Part shown: in pieces, positions 1 to 10,909 of the stretch | Numbering within the stretch: the first letter of the stretch is position 1 | Layout: each line of letters opens with the position of its first letter | Assembly: GCA_964036295.1 (NCBI GenBank) | Contig: OZ038469.1 | Span: 13,573,591 to 13,637,590, forward strand | Direction: 5' to 3' | Length of the DNA stretch: 64,000 nucleotides | DNA from: Plumapathes pennacea | Lineage: Eukaryota > Cnidaria > Anthozoa > Antipatharia > Myriopathidae | The notes under the pieces: generated by a model | Database searches by the model: none | The model's input: the letters and a program-made list of their open reading frames with translations, nothing else | Told to the model about the DNA's origin: nothing | Made by a program: the position numbers and the translations under genes

Positions 1-687
1 CTGGTTCTGCCGGAAAAAGGCCAAATACAATCCACTGACCCAAAACAGAACCTCGACATGATAGAAGCAGGTGCAAAGGACAAACTCTGTCCGGTCTTGA
101 ATACGCAAACGAGAACAAGGAAGGTGCCAATCCCTATGTTAAAGAACAACTTTCTGAGCGCGGGCGATGCGCTTTTGCCGGGTAGGAGTACTTCGACCGC
201 GGATGCTCCGGGAACTCGCCCACGTCTTGCAGCAACTGTGTCTTGGGCTGAAGGATTGGAGCAAAGAAGGCGAGCTCAATCTTTGGTCGTTCCTGCACGT
301 AGCGTTGCCCATGACGAGAAGCAAGTCCAATCAAACTCAAGGCCAAGCCAATACTCGCGGAACACGCCTTTACCAAATCGAAGTAATGCAGACAATGATA
401 ATAGCGATGCTGTGCTACGTTTTAGACCTGATGCCTTCGCTCAGACGATCACCAAACGTCCGATATTACGACATCGGGCGCTAAGTGACTCAGCAGCTTT
501 TCAAACCGGAGGACTGGTTGCTAGTCCAGCAAGGGGAGATCTAAGACTGAGCCCAAGACCACCAAATAGATTGTCTACAGTCAGCCCAAGGAGAGAACGA
601 ACGGCTTCAAACGCAACGGACACCTTTGTTACGAGAGAAGATCGCCATGTTCCAGTTGTGAAATTTTCAGATTACTCACAAGCGTAA
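1..687 (+). CDS. Partial uncharacterised basic protein (5' end beyond the window)
   Basis: An open frame runs from the first base to a TAA at 685-687 with no stop, giving 228 visible residues. The first Met is at base 58, but the frame stays open upstream of it, so the start probably lies outside the window or in an earlier exon. I do not recognise the protein. It is rich in Arg, Ser, Pro and Asn, with no membrane segment or signal peptide visible, and looks disordered. Ser/Arg clusters such as RHRALSDS and SPRRERTAS resemble basophilic kinase sites. It lacks the C-terminal tryptophan motif of the neighbouring small genes, so membership of that family is not shown. A non-coding open stretch is possible. 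Confidence 0.4.
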   Translation: MVLPEKGQIQSTDPKQNLDMIEAGAKDKLCPVLNTQTRTRKVPIPMLKNNFLSAGDALLPGRSTSTADAPGTRPRLAATVSWAEGLEQRRRAQSLVVPARSVAHDEKQVQSNSRPSQYSRNTPLPNRSNADNDNSDAVLRFRPDAFAQTITKRPILRHRALSDSAAFQTGGLVASPARGDLRLSPRPPNRLSTVSPRRERTASNATDTFVTREDRHVPVVKFSDYSQA

Positions 688-2920
688 AAAGTGCATTTTA
701 AGGAAGCTTTAATTTAAGCTAAGCAAGTGGGAGAAAATAATCAGTGCAGCGTTCAGATGGACCGGGTCGGATGTCGATTGGAACCGGCTTTATATTAATT
801 ATATATTGTACCGTCCATCAGTAACCCATGCCAAGGACGTCAATCCAGTGGCCAGGAAACACACAGGAATAACGCAAACATTGTTCGGTGACCTTCCCTG
901 AATTTCTGGGTATGAGTCTCTACATGTAAGATCTGCATTTTGAAGAAAAACGAAAAAATTCTGTGAAGCAGTTCTTTCGGAATTTGGGTTAAAGCTGGTG
1001 CGCTTATATGTAAACTGTTCTATTCGGGCAGAAAGCGCGTGATATATCGGCCACAATAGCAGCTAAACGGAGTCCGTGACCCAATTTTTTTAGTAATATA
1101 AATTCGAATCTGGTACACAGAAGAAGTCTTTGTAGCGAATTTAAGGAAAGTCTGTGGAGTAGAAATTGCGCGATCGCATTACCTTAAACCCCTCCCTGCC
1201 TTCAATGCTGGTTTAGAGTGGCCTATGCACAAGGAGCCAACATTGAACGCAGGGGGAGGGGGGCATTGAGGGACTTACAGTACCCATATGGGTCCAGTAA
1301 AGGTTATATAAGTAAGTGAGGATTGTCTGTATGTAAAGACAAAGTGTTCAGTGTTTTGGTTCACTCGATTGCACGTTAAGCCGATGTACTCTATCATGAT
1401 TCATTTGGGTCATTTTTAGCCAGGTGGTTCGGACTTTGTGGTTGTGAGTTGTCCGTTTCCATAAGAACCGCCAATAACGCAAAGGTGGCCCATAACTTTA
1501 CTTAAAGTATTTGTAGAGATGCATTCAAGTCATATTGTCGAAGAATCGAAATAGAGTTGTAGCTTGTACCAATGTAGCTTAAATTGACGTGATGACCTCT
1601 TAGAGTTCAGTCGTTAATATGCTCAACCACCGGAACTTTAAAAAAAGTCCTTGTACTTGTACAAACAACTAGTTATCCTTTCGTTTTCTTCGGTGTTCAG
1701 CATTAAAGACTTGATCTGTATTTTCAGATGTCGGCCAGCCAGTAAGCGACCACCTAACCAAACAAGCGACTGGTTTTTCAGTCAAGTTACTGTTCGTGAA
1801 ACCTCTCGTAAGCGACCCCGACCTTCGAGGCTTACTGTTTGAGTTTTTCTATTATTTTTTAACTCCGGTAAGCGGCCAACCTGTAGTGCACTAACAAAGA
1901 GCAATAAGGCACTCGTAACTTTAACGACATTACTATCGACATTTGCATCATTTGTAGTGCAAACAAGAGCGCTTGTCACTAGAAATATATGTCAGCAAGT
2001 TGCTACCAAACATTAAAGAAGCCTTCGTATTGCTTTCGATGATGAGTTATTATCGACTAAACTTCCTAATGCGACCGGGCCCTAACTAAAAGGAGTAATT
2101 TGTATGTTGGAAATGTTTGCAAATGCAGCTATTTGCAAAATGCAAATAGTTTCTATGTTGGTGGTTTCATGCGGAATAATTGGACCGCACTAGCAAATAA
2201 GGACCCCCCTCTAGGGATTTACTCTGTGCCAAATATACTACTGACGGGGGGTGGAATAGTGTAGCTGTTCGTCAAAGGATGATAAAAGAAATAATTATTC
2301 GGGAAGATTAGTAAACAATGGATCACATATGTCTATTTAGTGATATATGGTGACATGTTTGTCTTACATGCCGTTTGTCACGAACAACGATCGCTTCAAA
2401 GATCGCTTCAGCCGCGAAAATAACTCCCTCGTTGCATCCATGGTCGAAAACATCAGCAACCTGCGAGAACAATGGCTTAGGTGCCAGAGAGTCCGTGCAG
2501 TCACAAAGTAACAGAAACAAAACAACGCTTGACCCCGTGTAAACAAACGTGGGTCATGGATCATGTCCAATTTACTGAATAGGTATCTTGAAATCGTTGC
2601 AATTTGTAAAATTCCTAATCGGTGTTGAATTTCAGCGTCTAGCTGACAGCTGCGTGAAGTCCTCCCACTCCTGATCGAAAGGATTGACGGATCGAGAGCG
2701 TTTTACATCATAAGTGGCGTTTATAGTTTGTTCATTGTGGATCCATCACTTCGCCTTGACTGCCTCCGGTTTTCAGTTTTGTGTATTCACTGGTATATTT
2801 GATGAGTAGTTGACAAGCTCTTCAAGAAGAAAAAACAAAGGAAGGCTGTGGGAGGCTCGATTAGCAAGTTTACACCTATGCTGTGAGCTATAAAAACAGT
2901 CGCTGTGATAACTCTACATC
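688..2920. other. Intergenic, no gene seen
   Basis: No convincing coding frame on either strand. It holds a small foldback at about 1190-1262 (CCCTCCCTG-type arms read back as CAGGGGGAGGG) and a copy of a dispersed repeat near 1740-1890. The rest is unremarkable AT-rich sequence. Confidence 0.5.
1740..1890. repeat. Dispersed repeat copy 1
   Basis: This stretch matches 32715-33090 in order: a 'gcgaccacct' segment, 'tggtttttcagtca', 'gtgaaacctctcgtaagcga', then 'taactccggtaagcg'. The two copies differ by substitutions, and the second carries an extra G-rich insertion. The repeat type is not recognised; no terminal inverted repeats are obvious. Confidence 0.6.
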
Positions 2921-3475
2921 ATGTCCAAAGACGACTCCGAGGATGATGAAAGGAACGGTATTTCTAAACGACGACTTTCACAAATGAATCAGGTTAAAGA
3001 GCATGACGATTCAACAGCAGTGGAAGCCGATGAGCGTGACCAAAGAGCGGATCAAAGTTTCACTGAGCTTGCTCGGAGCTCGACCCGTCTTCCAGAAATA
3101 CGACAGAGCCGTTTGCCACTTTCTATGACTGAGATATTACACAGCTCACCGAGGGACTATAAAACTACCTTGCCGCAGATTCCTTTAGGGAAAGTTCAAC
3201 TTATAAGCAACTCGAACGGCGGCAAGGAAAGCCGGTCGAAAGCAAGCGAGAGACGACGAAGGCGAGAAAAAAAGGCGCTTTTACCACGTATAAGGTGTGC
3301 GTCCCCTACTGTGGTCAACAAACCGAACGATTACACGGCAAAACAAGTTTCGTGGAAAAAGAAGCTTCATCGGCGGCCGAAAAACCGACTAGTAACCTCC
3401 GAAGGACGGGACAATGCTACACCAGACTTTAGACTTCCTGCCTTAAAAGAGATTCGACATATCCATCCTACTTAA
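2921..3475 (+). CDS. Small basic protein of the W-[KR]xxLH[KR]R motif family
   Basis: Single open frame of 184 residues; ATG at 2921 with an in-frame TAA just upstream (about 2909), so the frame starts here. The N-terminal 45 residues are acidic and hydrophilic. Residues 55-60 (TRLPEI) and 84-88 (LPQIP) are short Leu-Pro motifs like those in the neighbours. Residues 107-118 are a very basic stretch (SKASERRRRREK), a possible nuclear localisation signal. Residues 145-152 read WKKKLHRR, matching the C-terminal motif of five other frames between 8.8 and 17.7 kb. No signal peptide, membrane helix or known enzyme motif. Function unknown; a disordered nuclear or cytoplasmic regulator is only a guess. 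Confidence 0.65.
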   Translation: MSKDDSEDDERNGISKRRLSQMNQVKEHDDSTAVEADERDQRADQSFTELARSSTRLPEIRQSRLPLSMTEILHSSPRDYKTTLPQIPLGKVQLISNSNGGKESRSKASERRRRREKKALLPRIRCASPTVVNKPNDYTAKQVSWKKKLHRRPKNRLVTSEGRDNATPDFRLPALKEIRHIHPT

Positions 3476-4645
3476 AGGCTTCTTTCGCGTCGAACCTTTT
3501 GATGGATATTCAGGATATGGCCTCTGCTGAAAATTAGGCCTCAAAGGCACTGTTACTGCACACAGTGATGCCGAGCTACAAACAAAGCTTTGAGTCAAAA
3601 TTTACTTCTGTGATGAGGGTCACATGAAACCGCAGGTAAATCATATTTCGAAGTGCATGCTGCAAAGGGATCGGGTTGTTCTTGTTTGGGTTTCCATATA
3701 CTTCTAATTATTTTTTTATCCATTTCTCCTTTTAATCCGCAACAGTATTATGTTCAATGCAATTAACTGATTTCATTGATTTTCCGGCCAAGCGTGCAGT
3801 TTTGATCAAAATCCTTCATAATGTTTATTGTTCACCTGCTTTATATTCCAACTATTTTGTTGCTAATGTGTCCAGAAAGAAAGCCTTATTGACAGGTTTA
3901 CATTCGCATTTGATCAGCTTCTCAATCCCTTTAATTAAAAAATTGTGGCAGCCAAACTTGTTTCCATGTCAATTATGGAGAAAAGTAAACAAACGTGGCC
4001 TTTTCTTTTCCACCGTTTTATTATTCCAAATAGAATTAGTCATTGAATACGTACAGGGGCTCAGAATATGTGACATTTCTTTAGTATAATTTCTTGGTCA
4101 TTTACGAGTCGCATTGCTACAAATCAAGTGAGTTTGTACGTAAATAGTTGTCTCTTGTACAACTGAAAATTAATTTCAGTCAAGTGTTAACCGCCGTCCA
4201 TGCACGCATTGATTGTTAAACAAAGGTTTCACCACTTGAATGGACATATATAAATGATGTGTAAGTAAATGATATTTTATTGTTCGCAAATTAAAAGCTT
4301 GAAATATATCCTCTATACGTGAATTCCTGATGGGCTAAACGAGTTTGACTTTGTTCTAGAACTCTATGGGCCTATTTTTTAGACAAAGTCTATTTTAGAC
4401 CTGGTTTATTGCTAAATTGAAGTTCAGACGGACTCCGTAAATCAGGATTAGCCAAATATTAAATTGCATTTTTAGAACATGGATAGGCGTCAGTTTATAA
4501 AGACCACGTTTGGCCGTGGTCTGATAAGCATGGCTATCGCTGAAACATTGTTTAGACCAGGACGTTCTTAAGCGAGGTCCAAACCTTGTTTAAAAAATCG
4601 GCCCTATATGTCAACGAAGGGGACAGTAATTAAGTTTAATCATGT
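3476..4645. other. Intergenic, one MITE, no gene seen
   Basis: The only structured element is the foldback at 4368-4604. An open frame of 110 residues at 3757-4089 has AT-driven composition and no recognisable motif, and I do not accept it as a gene. Confidence 0.5.
4368..4604. mobile_element. MITE-like foldback with imperfect terminal inverted repeats
   Basis: The left end (gggcctattttttagacaaa) pairs with the right end, whose reverse complement is gggccgattttttaaacaag. The match continues imperfectly inward: TTTAGACCTGGTTT on the left against a reversed TTTAGACCAGGA on the right. 'TAT' flanks both ends, consistent with a TA target duplication. There is no coding capacity, so it would be non-autonomous. 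A perfect small hairpin (agaccacg / cgtggtct) sits at 4500-4521. Confidence 0.6.
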
Positions 4646-5287
4646 TATCTAAAACTAGTGGGAGTGGTCATTGATCAAGATCTAACCTTCTCGCAACATA
4701 TCTCAACCTCAAGCAAGAAAGCAAGTATGCGGGTGGGGGTACTAATGCGACTACGAAAGCTCATCCCAGTCGAAGCAAAGCTACAGATTTTCAAAACGGC
4801 AATCCTTCCATATTTAACATACTGTGGGTTCTCATGGCATTTTTGCAAGAAGTCAGATAGCAACAAACTTGAACGCATCAACGAACGCGGCCTCAGAGCT
4901 GTATACTGCGATTGGAAATCGCCCAACAGTGAACTTTTAATAAGAGCAAAATTAACCACATTGTCTAACAGACGCTTACAGGACATCGCTATCTTTATGT
5001 ATAAGGCAAAACACAACCTGCTACCACAGAATGTCCTGGAATTATTCTGCCGCTCGTGTGACAACAACAACCTAAGAAACAGTGACTTCTTTCTCCCCAG
5101 AGTAAACACAACCACTCATGGAAAACACTCACTGAGATATTTTGGACCCTATTTATGGACGAAACTAAAAAGCAGCACCAGAAATTCTACCTCACTTTCA
5201 TCGTTTAAGAACATAATAAGGAAAATAGACCTATCTGTACTTATTAACTCTGACTCATGCGTGGACTGCAAATTATGTCATAATTAA
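4646..5287 (+). pseudogene. C-terminal reverse transcriptase fragment of the LINE
   Basis: About 213 residues remain open with no internal stop, ending at TAA 5285-5287. Only the region after the polymerase active site is present. The Met-like first residue of this frame is a GTG inside the truncation and not a true start. The unbroken frame suggests fairly recent insertion or low divergence compared with the copy at 14.3 kb. Confidence 0.75.
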
Positions 5288-5340
5288 GCATGCTAAAGGC
5301 CTAAAAGCCTACCTATATGCACTAGATTTACATCGATATG

Positions 5341-5580
5341 TAAATAGTTTTAGCAATGATAAGTTAACAACTTTTATCATAAAAATAGTAGTAAGTTTTA
5401 ATAATAACAGTATTAGCAGTGTTAGAACAATATTTTTAATAAGTATAGTTCAATCTAGATTTGATTTAGATGAGTTAACAACTTTTATCACAATAAAAAT
5501 AGTAACAGTAGTGTTAAAACAACATTTTTAATTAGTATAGTTCAATCCTAATTTAATCCATATATTTTCTTAAAAGTGTC
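5341..5580. repeat. Tandem duplication inside the LINE 3' UTR
   Basis: Two ordered copies of about 115-125 bp. Each contains gagttaacaacttttatca (first copy g-a-t-a-agttaac...), a run of 'aaaaatagta', 'aacaatatttttaat' and 'agtatagttcaatc'. The copies sit at about 5355-5460 and 5470-5560. This may be a family feature of the LINE or a local slippage event. Confidence 0.6.
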
Positions 5581-6136
5581 CCCGATTAGTATATCACACG
5601 TGATACGCTAGAAGATTTGACACTTAAATAAAGTTCATGATGATGATGATGATGATTATCAAATCTGCCTACCGTTCCTGACTGTTTACTGAAAAAGGCA
5701 GATCACTTGATTCCTTCAAGACTCGGACTACCCAGACAAGAATAAAAGCTAAACATTATGGTAAAAACGGTCTTCAGATTTTTGTTGAGCGGATTTATTG
5801 CTTTTGGGGATGTCGATGAATTGTACTGGAAGTGCTGAAAGTTCACCCTAAATGGACTTAAATACAACTGATTTGTTTAGATAAAGTAAAATACTTTAGT
5901 CGTAGTCATAAGTTCATTTTCGGTTACATGAACAATAATCGTTAGCTGCAGTAAAAACATCGATTTTTATCAGCGTTAAGAAAATGTGAGCATTCAAATG
6001 GGATTTCCACGCAATCCACCAGCTGACAAACGTTACGAATATGAGTACGGATAAAAGGGTTTTGGTTTGCATAGAGGAACATATGCATGCTGTTGGCCTG
6101 TGCTTAGGGTTAGAGTTTCAAATTCAACCAAAATGC

Positions 6137-6410
6137 ATTGGCCTTGGTCCAACTAGAATGACGCAAACTGAATAGACACTTGAGCTGGTAATTGATAGGA
6201 ATCTGGCCTTTGAATTTGAAAATATGTTTTAATCTTGGAGAAAACGCCATTGAAAGTCGGAGACAGTTAGAGCTACAGTCTCAAACTTAATAAACAAAAT
6301 GCCTTGGTCTCTGGGTCCAACTAGAACGCAAAAATAGGCACTTTGAGCTGGTAATTGGTAGAAATTTGGCCTTTCAATTTGAAAATATGTTTTAGTCTTA
6401 GAGAAAACGC
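6137..6410. repeat. Local tandem duplication, ~165 bp offset
   Basis: The block 'tccaactagaa ... gagctggtaattg ... tggcctttgaatttgaaaat atgttttaatctt ggagaaaacgc' at about 6148-6249 recurs with point changes at about 6313-6410. Element type unknown. Confidence 0.65.
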
Positions 6411-7030
6411 AGAAACGTATTAAACTAAGTACTATGTATTATCTGCTCTTTCTCTGGACCACAATACATTAAAAATGGATTAACTTTTTATTTCATGGGC
6501 TATAGCTTGGAGACTAGTAGTGTTGTACCACTCCCGAATAAAATATCACGTGCCTCAAGTATTCTTCAATTTGTCTTGGCAGGAGCTCAAATTGTACTAT
6601 TGCTTACAACGAAAATAGATTTCCGCTCTCTTGTTTAAGTAGGTATGTATTACGTAGGGCATTGGATAAACAGTATCCTTGTTATAGATGTGTCCACATC
6701 AACAGTTAATCTGTACAGATGAAAAATGTGTTTATTGTCCCGGGGGGGACATTTTCGTGTCTTAAACAGGCTTATTTTCCGAAGATTTTCTTCTCTTCCC
6801 CTCCCCCCTCAACCACATTTTTGCTCTCGCCATTTTCGCGCGATTTCTTCGTATGCTCCAGTGGAAACGCGTGCAACGCAGGCTAACTTATCTAAACTTA
6901 GTCTTGAACAGGGTATCAAATTAAAGCACTTTGACTTAGACAGGGTAGCAAAATTTCCATTTTTGTGTCTTGGATAGGGTCAGGGTTTTATAGAGTCAGC
7001 GGAACCCCCAACCCAAATTCCTATTGAGTA

Positions 7031-7053
7031 CCCCCCCCCCCCCCCGGGGGGGG
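7031..7053. repeat. Poly-C / poly-G homopolymer junction
   Basis: Fifteen C followed by eight G. The true length may differ because of sequencing or assembly error in homopolymers. Confidence 0.8.
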
Positions 7054-7333
7054 TTATTGTATGGAGTTCAATATTTAGTACTTCACAACATTGAATGTGA
7101 CAGCGTGTAATTGTTCACACTCCTAACGCTGAATTCGTAAACTGAGAGTAATCATAGTAAAAGGTAGTAATCTCTCAAAGGGTCTCCTACCTATTGCGTT
7201 AAGTTCCGCATTATTTTTGGCACTCTGCTTGTGTGGGATTTCGTACCCTATTTTAAAACCAACACCAGTTTATTTTGAAAATGTGTTATTTCTCACAGGT
7301 TAAGTACATGCTAATTGCCTGGCTCGGGTTCCC

Positions 7334-7405
7334 AATAGCTCAGTTGTAATGAGCCTTCCCCAAAAGGGTTAGAATTTCATAAAGTTCAAGTAATTAAATA
7401 AATAC
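7334..7405 (+). mobile_element. Possible tRNA-derived SINE remnant
   Basis: AATAGCTCAGTTGTAATGAGC resembles the tRNA D-arm/A-box. About 45 bases on, GTTCAAGTAATTAAATAAAT resembles a decayed B-box followed by an AT tail. A complete cloverleaf cannot be folded by eye, so this is not a tRNA gene. Weak call. Confidence 0.25.
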
Positions 7406-8826
7406 AAGCAGATGTTAGCTACTATAAGGTATGTGGCCTCCGTATAGATGTCGGGTGACGAAAAATAAACAAAGGCGAGCTAATCTACTGTCCCGTTTTT
7501 AAAGGAATCTTGATATAAAACATTGCATGTTAGTGATGTTTAAAGCGTGTAGGCAGACGGTATAGTAATTCAATCTCACCATTGAGTATTATCTGCTTTT
7601 TTTAGCCTTCCAAACATTAGTTTTGGTATAATCAATTTAGGTTAATGTTTTGACTTCATGGCACTTTTGCCAACGCGTTGTAAAATTCAACAGCTCAGCA
7701 AAATTTGATACCGATGAAAGCAAGTGATTAAATCAGCTTGGAGGGGTTTTGAGGTTTGCTTATTTCGGTAAACGAGACATTTTGGCTTGGACTTTGAAAA
7801 GTGTACAAAACCGCCACAGATTCACCATCATAAATTTCACGTGGCTTCTACTGTAGAGGTTTACCCGGACTAGTTATGCAAGGGAAACAGCAATAGTAAA
7901 GACTAATAACCACAAGGGCAAGAATTATAGTCATTTTATGTAGCTACCCTAAAACAATCAAAATTATCTATTTAAGCCATTTAACTGTTCTCCTGAACTC
8001 ACAGGAAATTAGCTTATAATATGCATGGATCTGCTAAGACCAGAGCGAAAAGTGACACTGGCCACACTTCCAATTTGTTAAAATTCGGTTAGGCTAAATA
8101 GCGCAGGATACTTCGAAAATTGCCCCCAATATTCGAAAACAATCCAATACAAAAATAACTGCACAACTTTGAGAGGTTTGTAATACGTTTAGTGGCATTA
8201 ATGAGTCGAATACAATGTAAATTAGCTGAAAAGAATAGTTTTTGCTCATATGCATTGTTCGAAAATGAAGTTCAACGTTTGAAACAGGCCTTAACTTTCC
8301 AGTTGTGCGTACAATGGACACAATAGACTTACGTACTTTACTATGCAAATTACAATGTGTGTACTTTACGTTTTGGGGGGTAAATGGTTTCGCTGTTAAC
8401 GTGAACTCTAATCCCGGTTAATCTGAGTCCATTAGTCCACCTAAGTGCAGTGCACACTAAAATCCAATGCAAGGGTTTATTTTACGTTATAGACAAAGCT
8501 TTTCGGTTCTCGACATTGTTTGGAGTTCTTTCATTTGCCTGTTGGATTTGTTTGTTTGTTTGTCACACACTGTGTAGCGAAGCGGAGCTTTATTGACTGC
8601 ATCAATAGTGATAAACATGCGTTGACAAGGGTCAGGACCTGACTAATTCAGCCTCCCAGAGAAGACGTACGTCGTTTATCTATATTTTGTTTCAAATACT
8701 CTTGCACACATAAAGAAACTTGTGTAAGATTATTGAACAGGACAAATGAGGGCGATATGAAGCATATTTATCGTGATAAGTGCCCTTAGCACGGAGGTTG
8801 TGGATTAGCAAATCAAAGCTTTAAAG

Positions 8827-9507
8827 ATGTCGTATCAACTTGAAGTCCCATCTGATTCACGAGAATCTGCATTACCAGAACGACGCAATCTTGAGGAAAC
8901 TATGACACCACAAAGACGAGAGTTTTTGAAGCTCTTTTTACGAGAATCAAAGCTAAGGAGGGAGGTCGAAACGACGAACGACGATGAAGTGGAAAGGAGC
9001 CGTTTAAGATCGTATAGACGAATGGAGCAAGAGCTTGCGCAAAGGCGAAGGTTCTTTTTTCAGAACACTTCAAAAACGTTGGCACTACCAAAAGTTGCCT
9101 TACCACGTGCCTGCCATATACCTGACAGACGAGGTGTTGAAGAAAGGTGTCAAAGTACGATACCACCCATCCAGAGAAAGAACTCAAAGTATCAGCAGAT
9201 TAGCACTGATGGAAATTCTCGAAGAACGAGCTCCGATCCACTTCCATTATGGGAAATGGCGGTTAGTCGTCGCATCTCAAATGCGACCTTGGCCAGTCTA
9301 CCCTCTGGACACGGTCGTAGTGGATATAATCCTTGTAACCCCGTAAGGAATCGCAGAAAGTTGGAGCGAAGTCAATCGGAAAGACTGTTTCTCCATAATG
9401 CTGAAAGAGCGAAGCGGTTTTCTTCGAATGGAATCATACACGAAAAAGAGCACCATGACTGGAAGATAGCTTTACACAGAAGAATTCCCCTTGATAGATA
9501 TTTATAG
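8827..9507 (+). CDS. Small basic protein of the W-[KR]xxLH[KR]R motif family
   Basis: Single open frame of 226 residues; ATG at 8827 with an in-frame TAG about 20 bases upstream. Residues 28-80 are Arg/Glu-rich and probably helical. Leu-Pro motifs occur at 86-94 (ALPKVALPR). Ser/Arg clusters follow at 132-136 (RRTSS) and 148-151 (RRIS), close to LWEM at 141-144, which resembles LWKM before RRHS in the 16885-17718 protein. The C-terminus carries the family motif WKIALHRR (212-219), only seven residues from the end. There is no signal peptide or membrane segment. A polyadenylation signal lies 65 bases after the stop. Function unknown. Confidence 0.7.
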   Translation: MSYQLEVPSDSRESALPERRNLEETMTPQRREFLKLFLRESKLRREVETTNDDEVERSRLRSYRRMEQELAQRRRFFFQNTSKTLALPKVALPRACHIPDRRGVEERCQSTIPPIQRKNSKYQQISTDGNSRRTSSDPLPLWEMAVSRRISNATLASLPSGHGRSGYNPCNPVRNRRKLERSQSERLFLHNAERAKRFSSNGIIHEKEHHDWKIALHRRIPLDRYL

Positions 9508-9571
9508 TTGTGTGTGATTTATGACATGCAACAGGTTCACTGAAATCAGTTCTAATCTTTCCCCAAACTGT

Positions 9572-9577
9572 AATAAA
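9572..9577 (+). terminator. Polyadenylation signal AATAAA for the 8827-9507 gene
   Basis: AATAAA lies 65 bases downstream of the stop codon, a normal spacing for an animal mRNA end. It supports a short 3' UTR for this gene. Confidence 0.5.
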
Positions 9578-9774
9578 TGGCACTCAAAAATACTTAAAAA
9601 TATGTGGTGTAAGGGCGTGTATTCCATATGGCATCACAGCAATTTGGGTCGAAGGCAATCGCGGAAAGGCTTATTGTCCAAATTAGATATATCCACTGAC
9701 TGAACATGGTACTTTTAGATCTTTATCCATTCTTTAAGACCAGCACACCTGGTATACTGAAGTGTGCACGGATT

Positions 9775-9794
9775 GGGGGGGGGGGGGGGGGGGG
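9775..9794. repeat. Poly-G tract
   Basis: Twenty consecutive G. The length is uncertain in any assembly. Confidence 0.8.
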
Positions 9795-10621
9795 AGGGTG
9801 TAGTTGTCATGAGAAAGATTGCACTAAGCCTCGTTCTGATACACAAGAGACAACGCAGTCATCTCTGAAATGGCTAACGGTGTGACGCATGTCAGCTCAC
9901 CCAGCAAATGGCAGATTGAAATGTTGCAATAGCAATTATCTACATGTCTATCACGGAAGCTGCTTCTCGGACACAATCCTCGATTTTTTTCTGAACACTT
10001 GGGGCACACTCACTGCTAGTTCTCGATCCACAAGCCTTTGAGTAACATTAACCGACTGAGGTTGCTGAAGGAAAACTCGTTTCTCGCTCCCGGTTGGACT
10101 CTTAACAAATGTCTAGACTCGTAGAACCCGTAATCCCGAATCGTAAGGTAGAGCAAATGAGCATCACTCTAGGGAAATAAGAAGGATAAACAATTAATTT
10201 TGTTCCTTGACTTGATTTCCGAAATGAATGGCACCGTTAGTCAGCTAGAAAATAATTAGCCTCACAAAATTCATGTCTCAGTCACGTCAAATAGGACAGT
10301 ATCTCAGAGTAGGGACTGTTTGCTGCCTTTTGTATAATATTCTTGTAACACGATGCTTTTTAATTCCTTTCTGACGTCACAATGATATGTAGTCTTTCAC
10401 TGGTGGAGCTTTAGACAAAACCTTCTAGAACATTGACCACTCGGTCAGTTTGCTTGTAAGGGTCGACAGTTGACAGGGTTCATCATTTCAGATCTGCCTC
10501 GGCAACTACTTTTGACTGAAGCGACCGAGACTAGTGAAGCATCGACTCGGTTCCACTAAGAACAAACTTGCGAGCACTATTTAATAGTCTTCTCCTTCCT
10601 TCTGTGCTCTGGCGGCCCAAG
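9795..10621. other. Intergenic, nothing recognised
   Basis: No repeat pair, RNA-like fold or credible gene. Just before the next gene is a pyrimidine-rich stretch (about 10583-10607) that could be a splice acceptor or promoter-proximal tract. Confidence 0.4.
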
Positions 10622-10909
10622 ATGACTAAGATAAAACAAGGAATGAAGGCAGAAAAAGGTGAACCTCGACCCGCGCGGACCGCGGGATTCTCGAGACAGT
10701 TTATGCGGCTAATTCGAGATGCACTGATACGGGGACAGCGGGTGGCATTTGTGCCCCTCGAAGAAACATCTACTAGCTTTGAAGGAAACACAACAAGTGC
10801 TGAACCAACACAACATTATGAGCTCACTCAAACGAGTGCTTCGCGGCAGGGAGAGGAACAGACGACATGGCGGATAGCAAAACATAGGCGCGAGTTTCAT
10901 GGCATTTAG
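10622..10909 (+). CDS. Short protein of the W-[KR]xxLH[KR]R motif family
   Basis: From ATG 10622 the frame gives 95 residues. The frame is open further upstream but only from non-ATG codons, so 10622 is the most likely start unless an upstream exon joins. Residues 21-44 (from AGFSRQF to VAFVP) are a basic, helix-prone segment. The end reads WRIAKHRR (83-90) followed by five residues, closely parallel to WKIALHRR in the 8827-9507 protein. It is the shortest member and lacks the Leu-Pro-Asp and RRHS modules, so it may be a minimal form or the last exon of a longer gene. Function unknown. Confidence 0.55.
   Translation: MTKIKQGMKAEKGEPRPARTAGFSRQFMRLIRDALIRGQRVAFVPLEETSTSFEGNTTSAEPTQHYELTQTSASRQGEEQTTWRIAKHRREFHGI

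Larger units (their letters stand above)
4646..5656 (+). mobile_element. 5'-truncated non-LTR retrotransposon (LINE) 3' end
   Basis: The frame 4646-5287 has the layout seen at the C-terminal end of CR1/L2/Jockey-like reverse transcriptases. It starts with LVGVVIDQDLTFSQHI, the usual strand after the catalytic core. Then come FKTAILPYLTYC, LERINERGLRAVY, LTTLSNRRLQD and a terminal LRYFGPYLWTKL segment. The catalytic YADD box and the endonuclease are absent, so this is a dead 5' truncation. Downstream is an AT-rich 3' UTR, an AATAAA at 5627-5632 and a short ATG/TGA microsatellite tail ending near 5656, typical of some LINE 3' ends. Family assignment is from pattern memory. Confidence 0.85.
5660..8826. 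other. Intergenic, repeats only
   Basis: No supported gene. It contains a local tandem duplication (6137-6410), a C/G homopolymer junction (7031-7053) and a weak tRNA-like SINE remnant (7334-7405). Open frames near 6726 and 8094 have no recognisable motif and look accidental. Confidence 0.5.
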
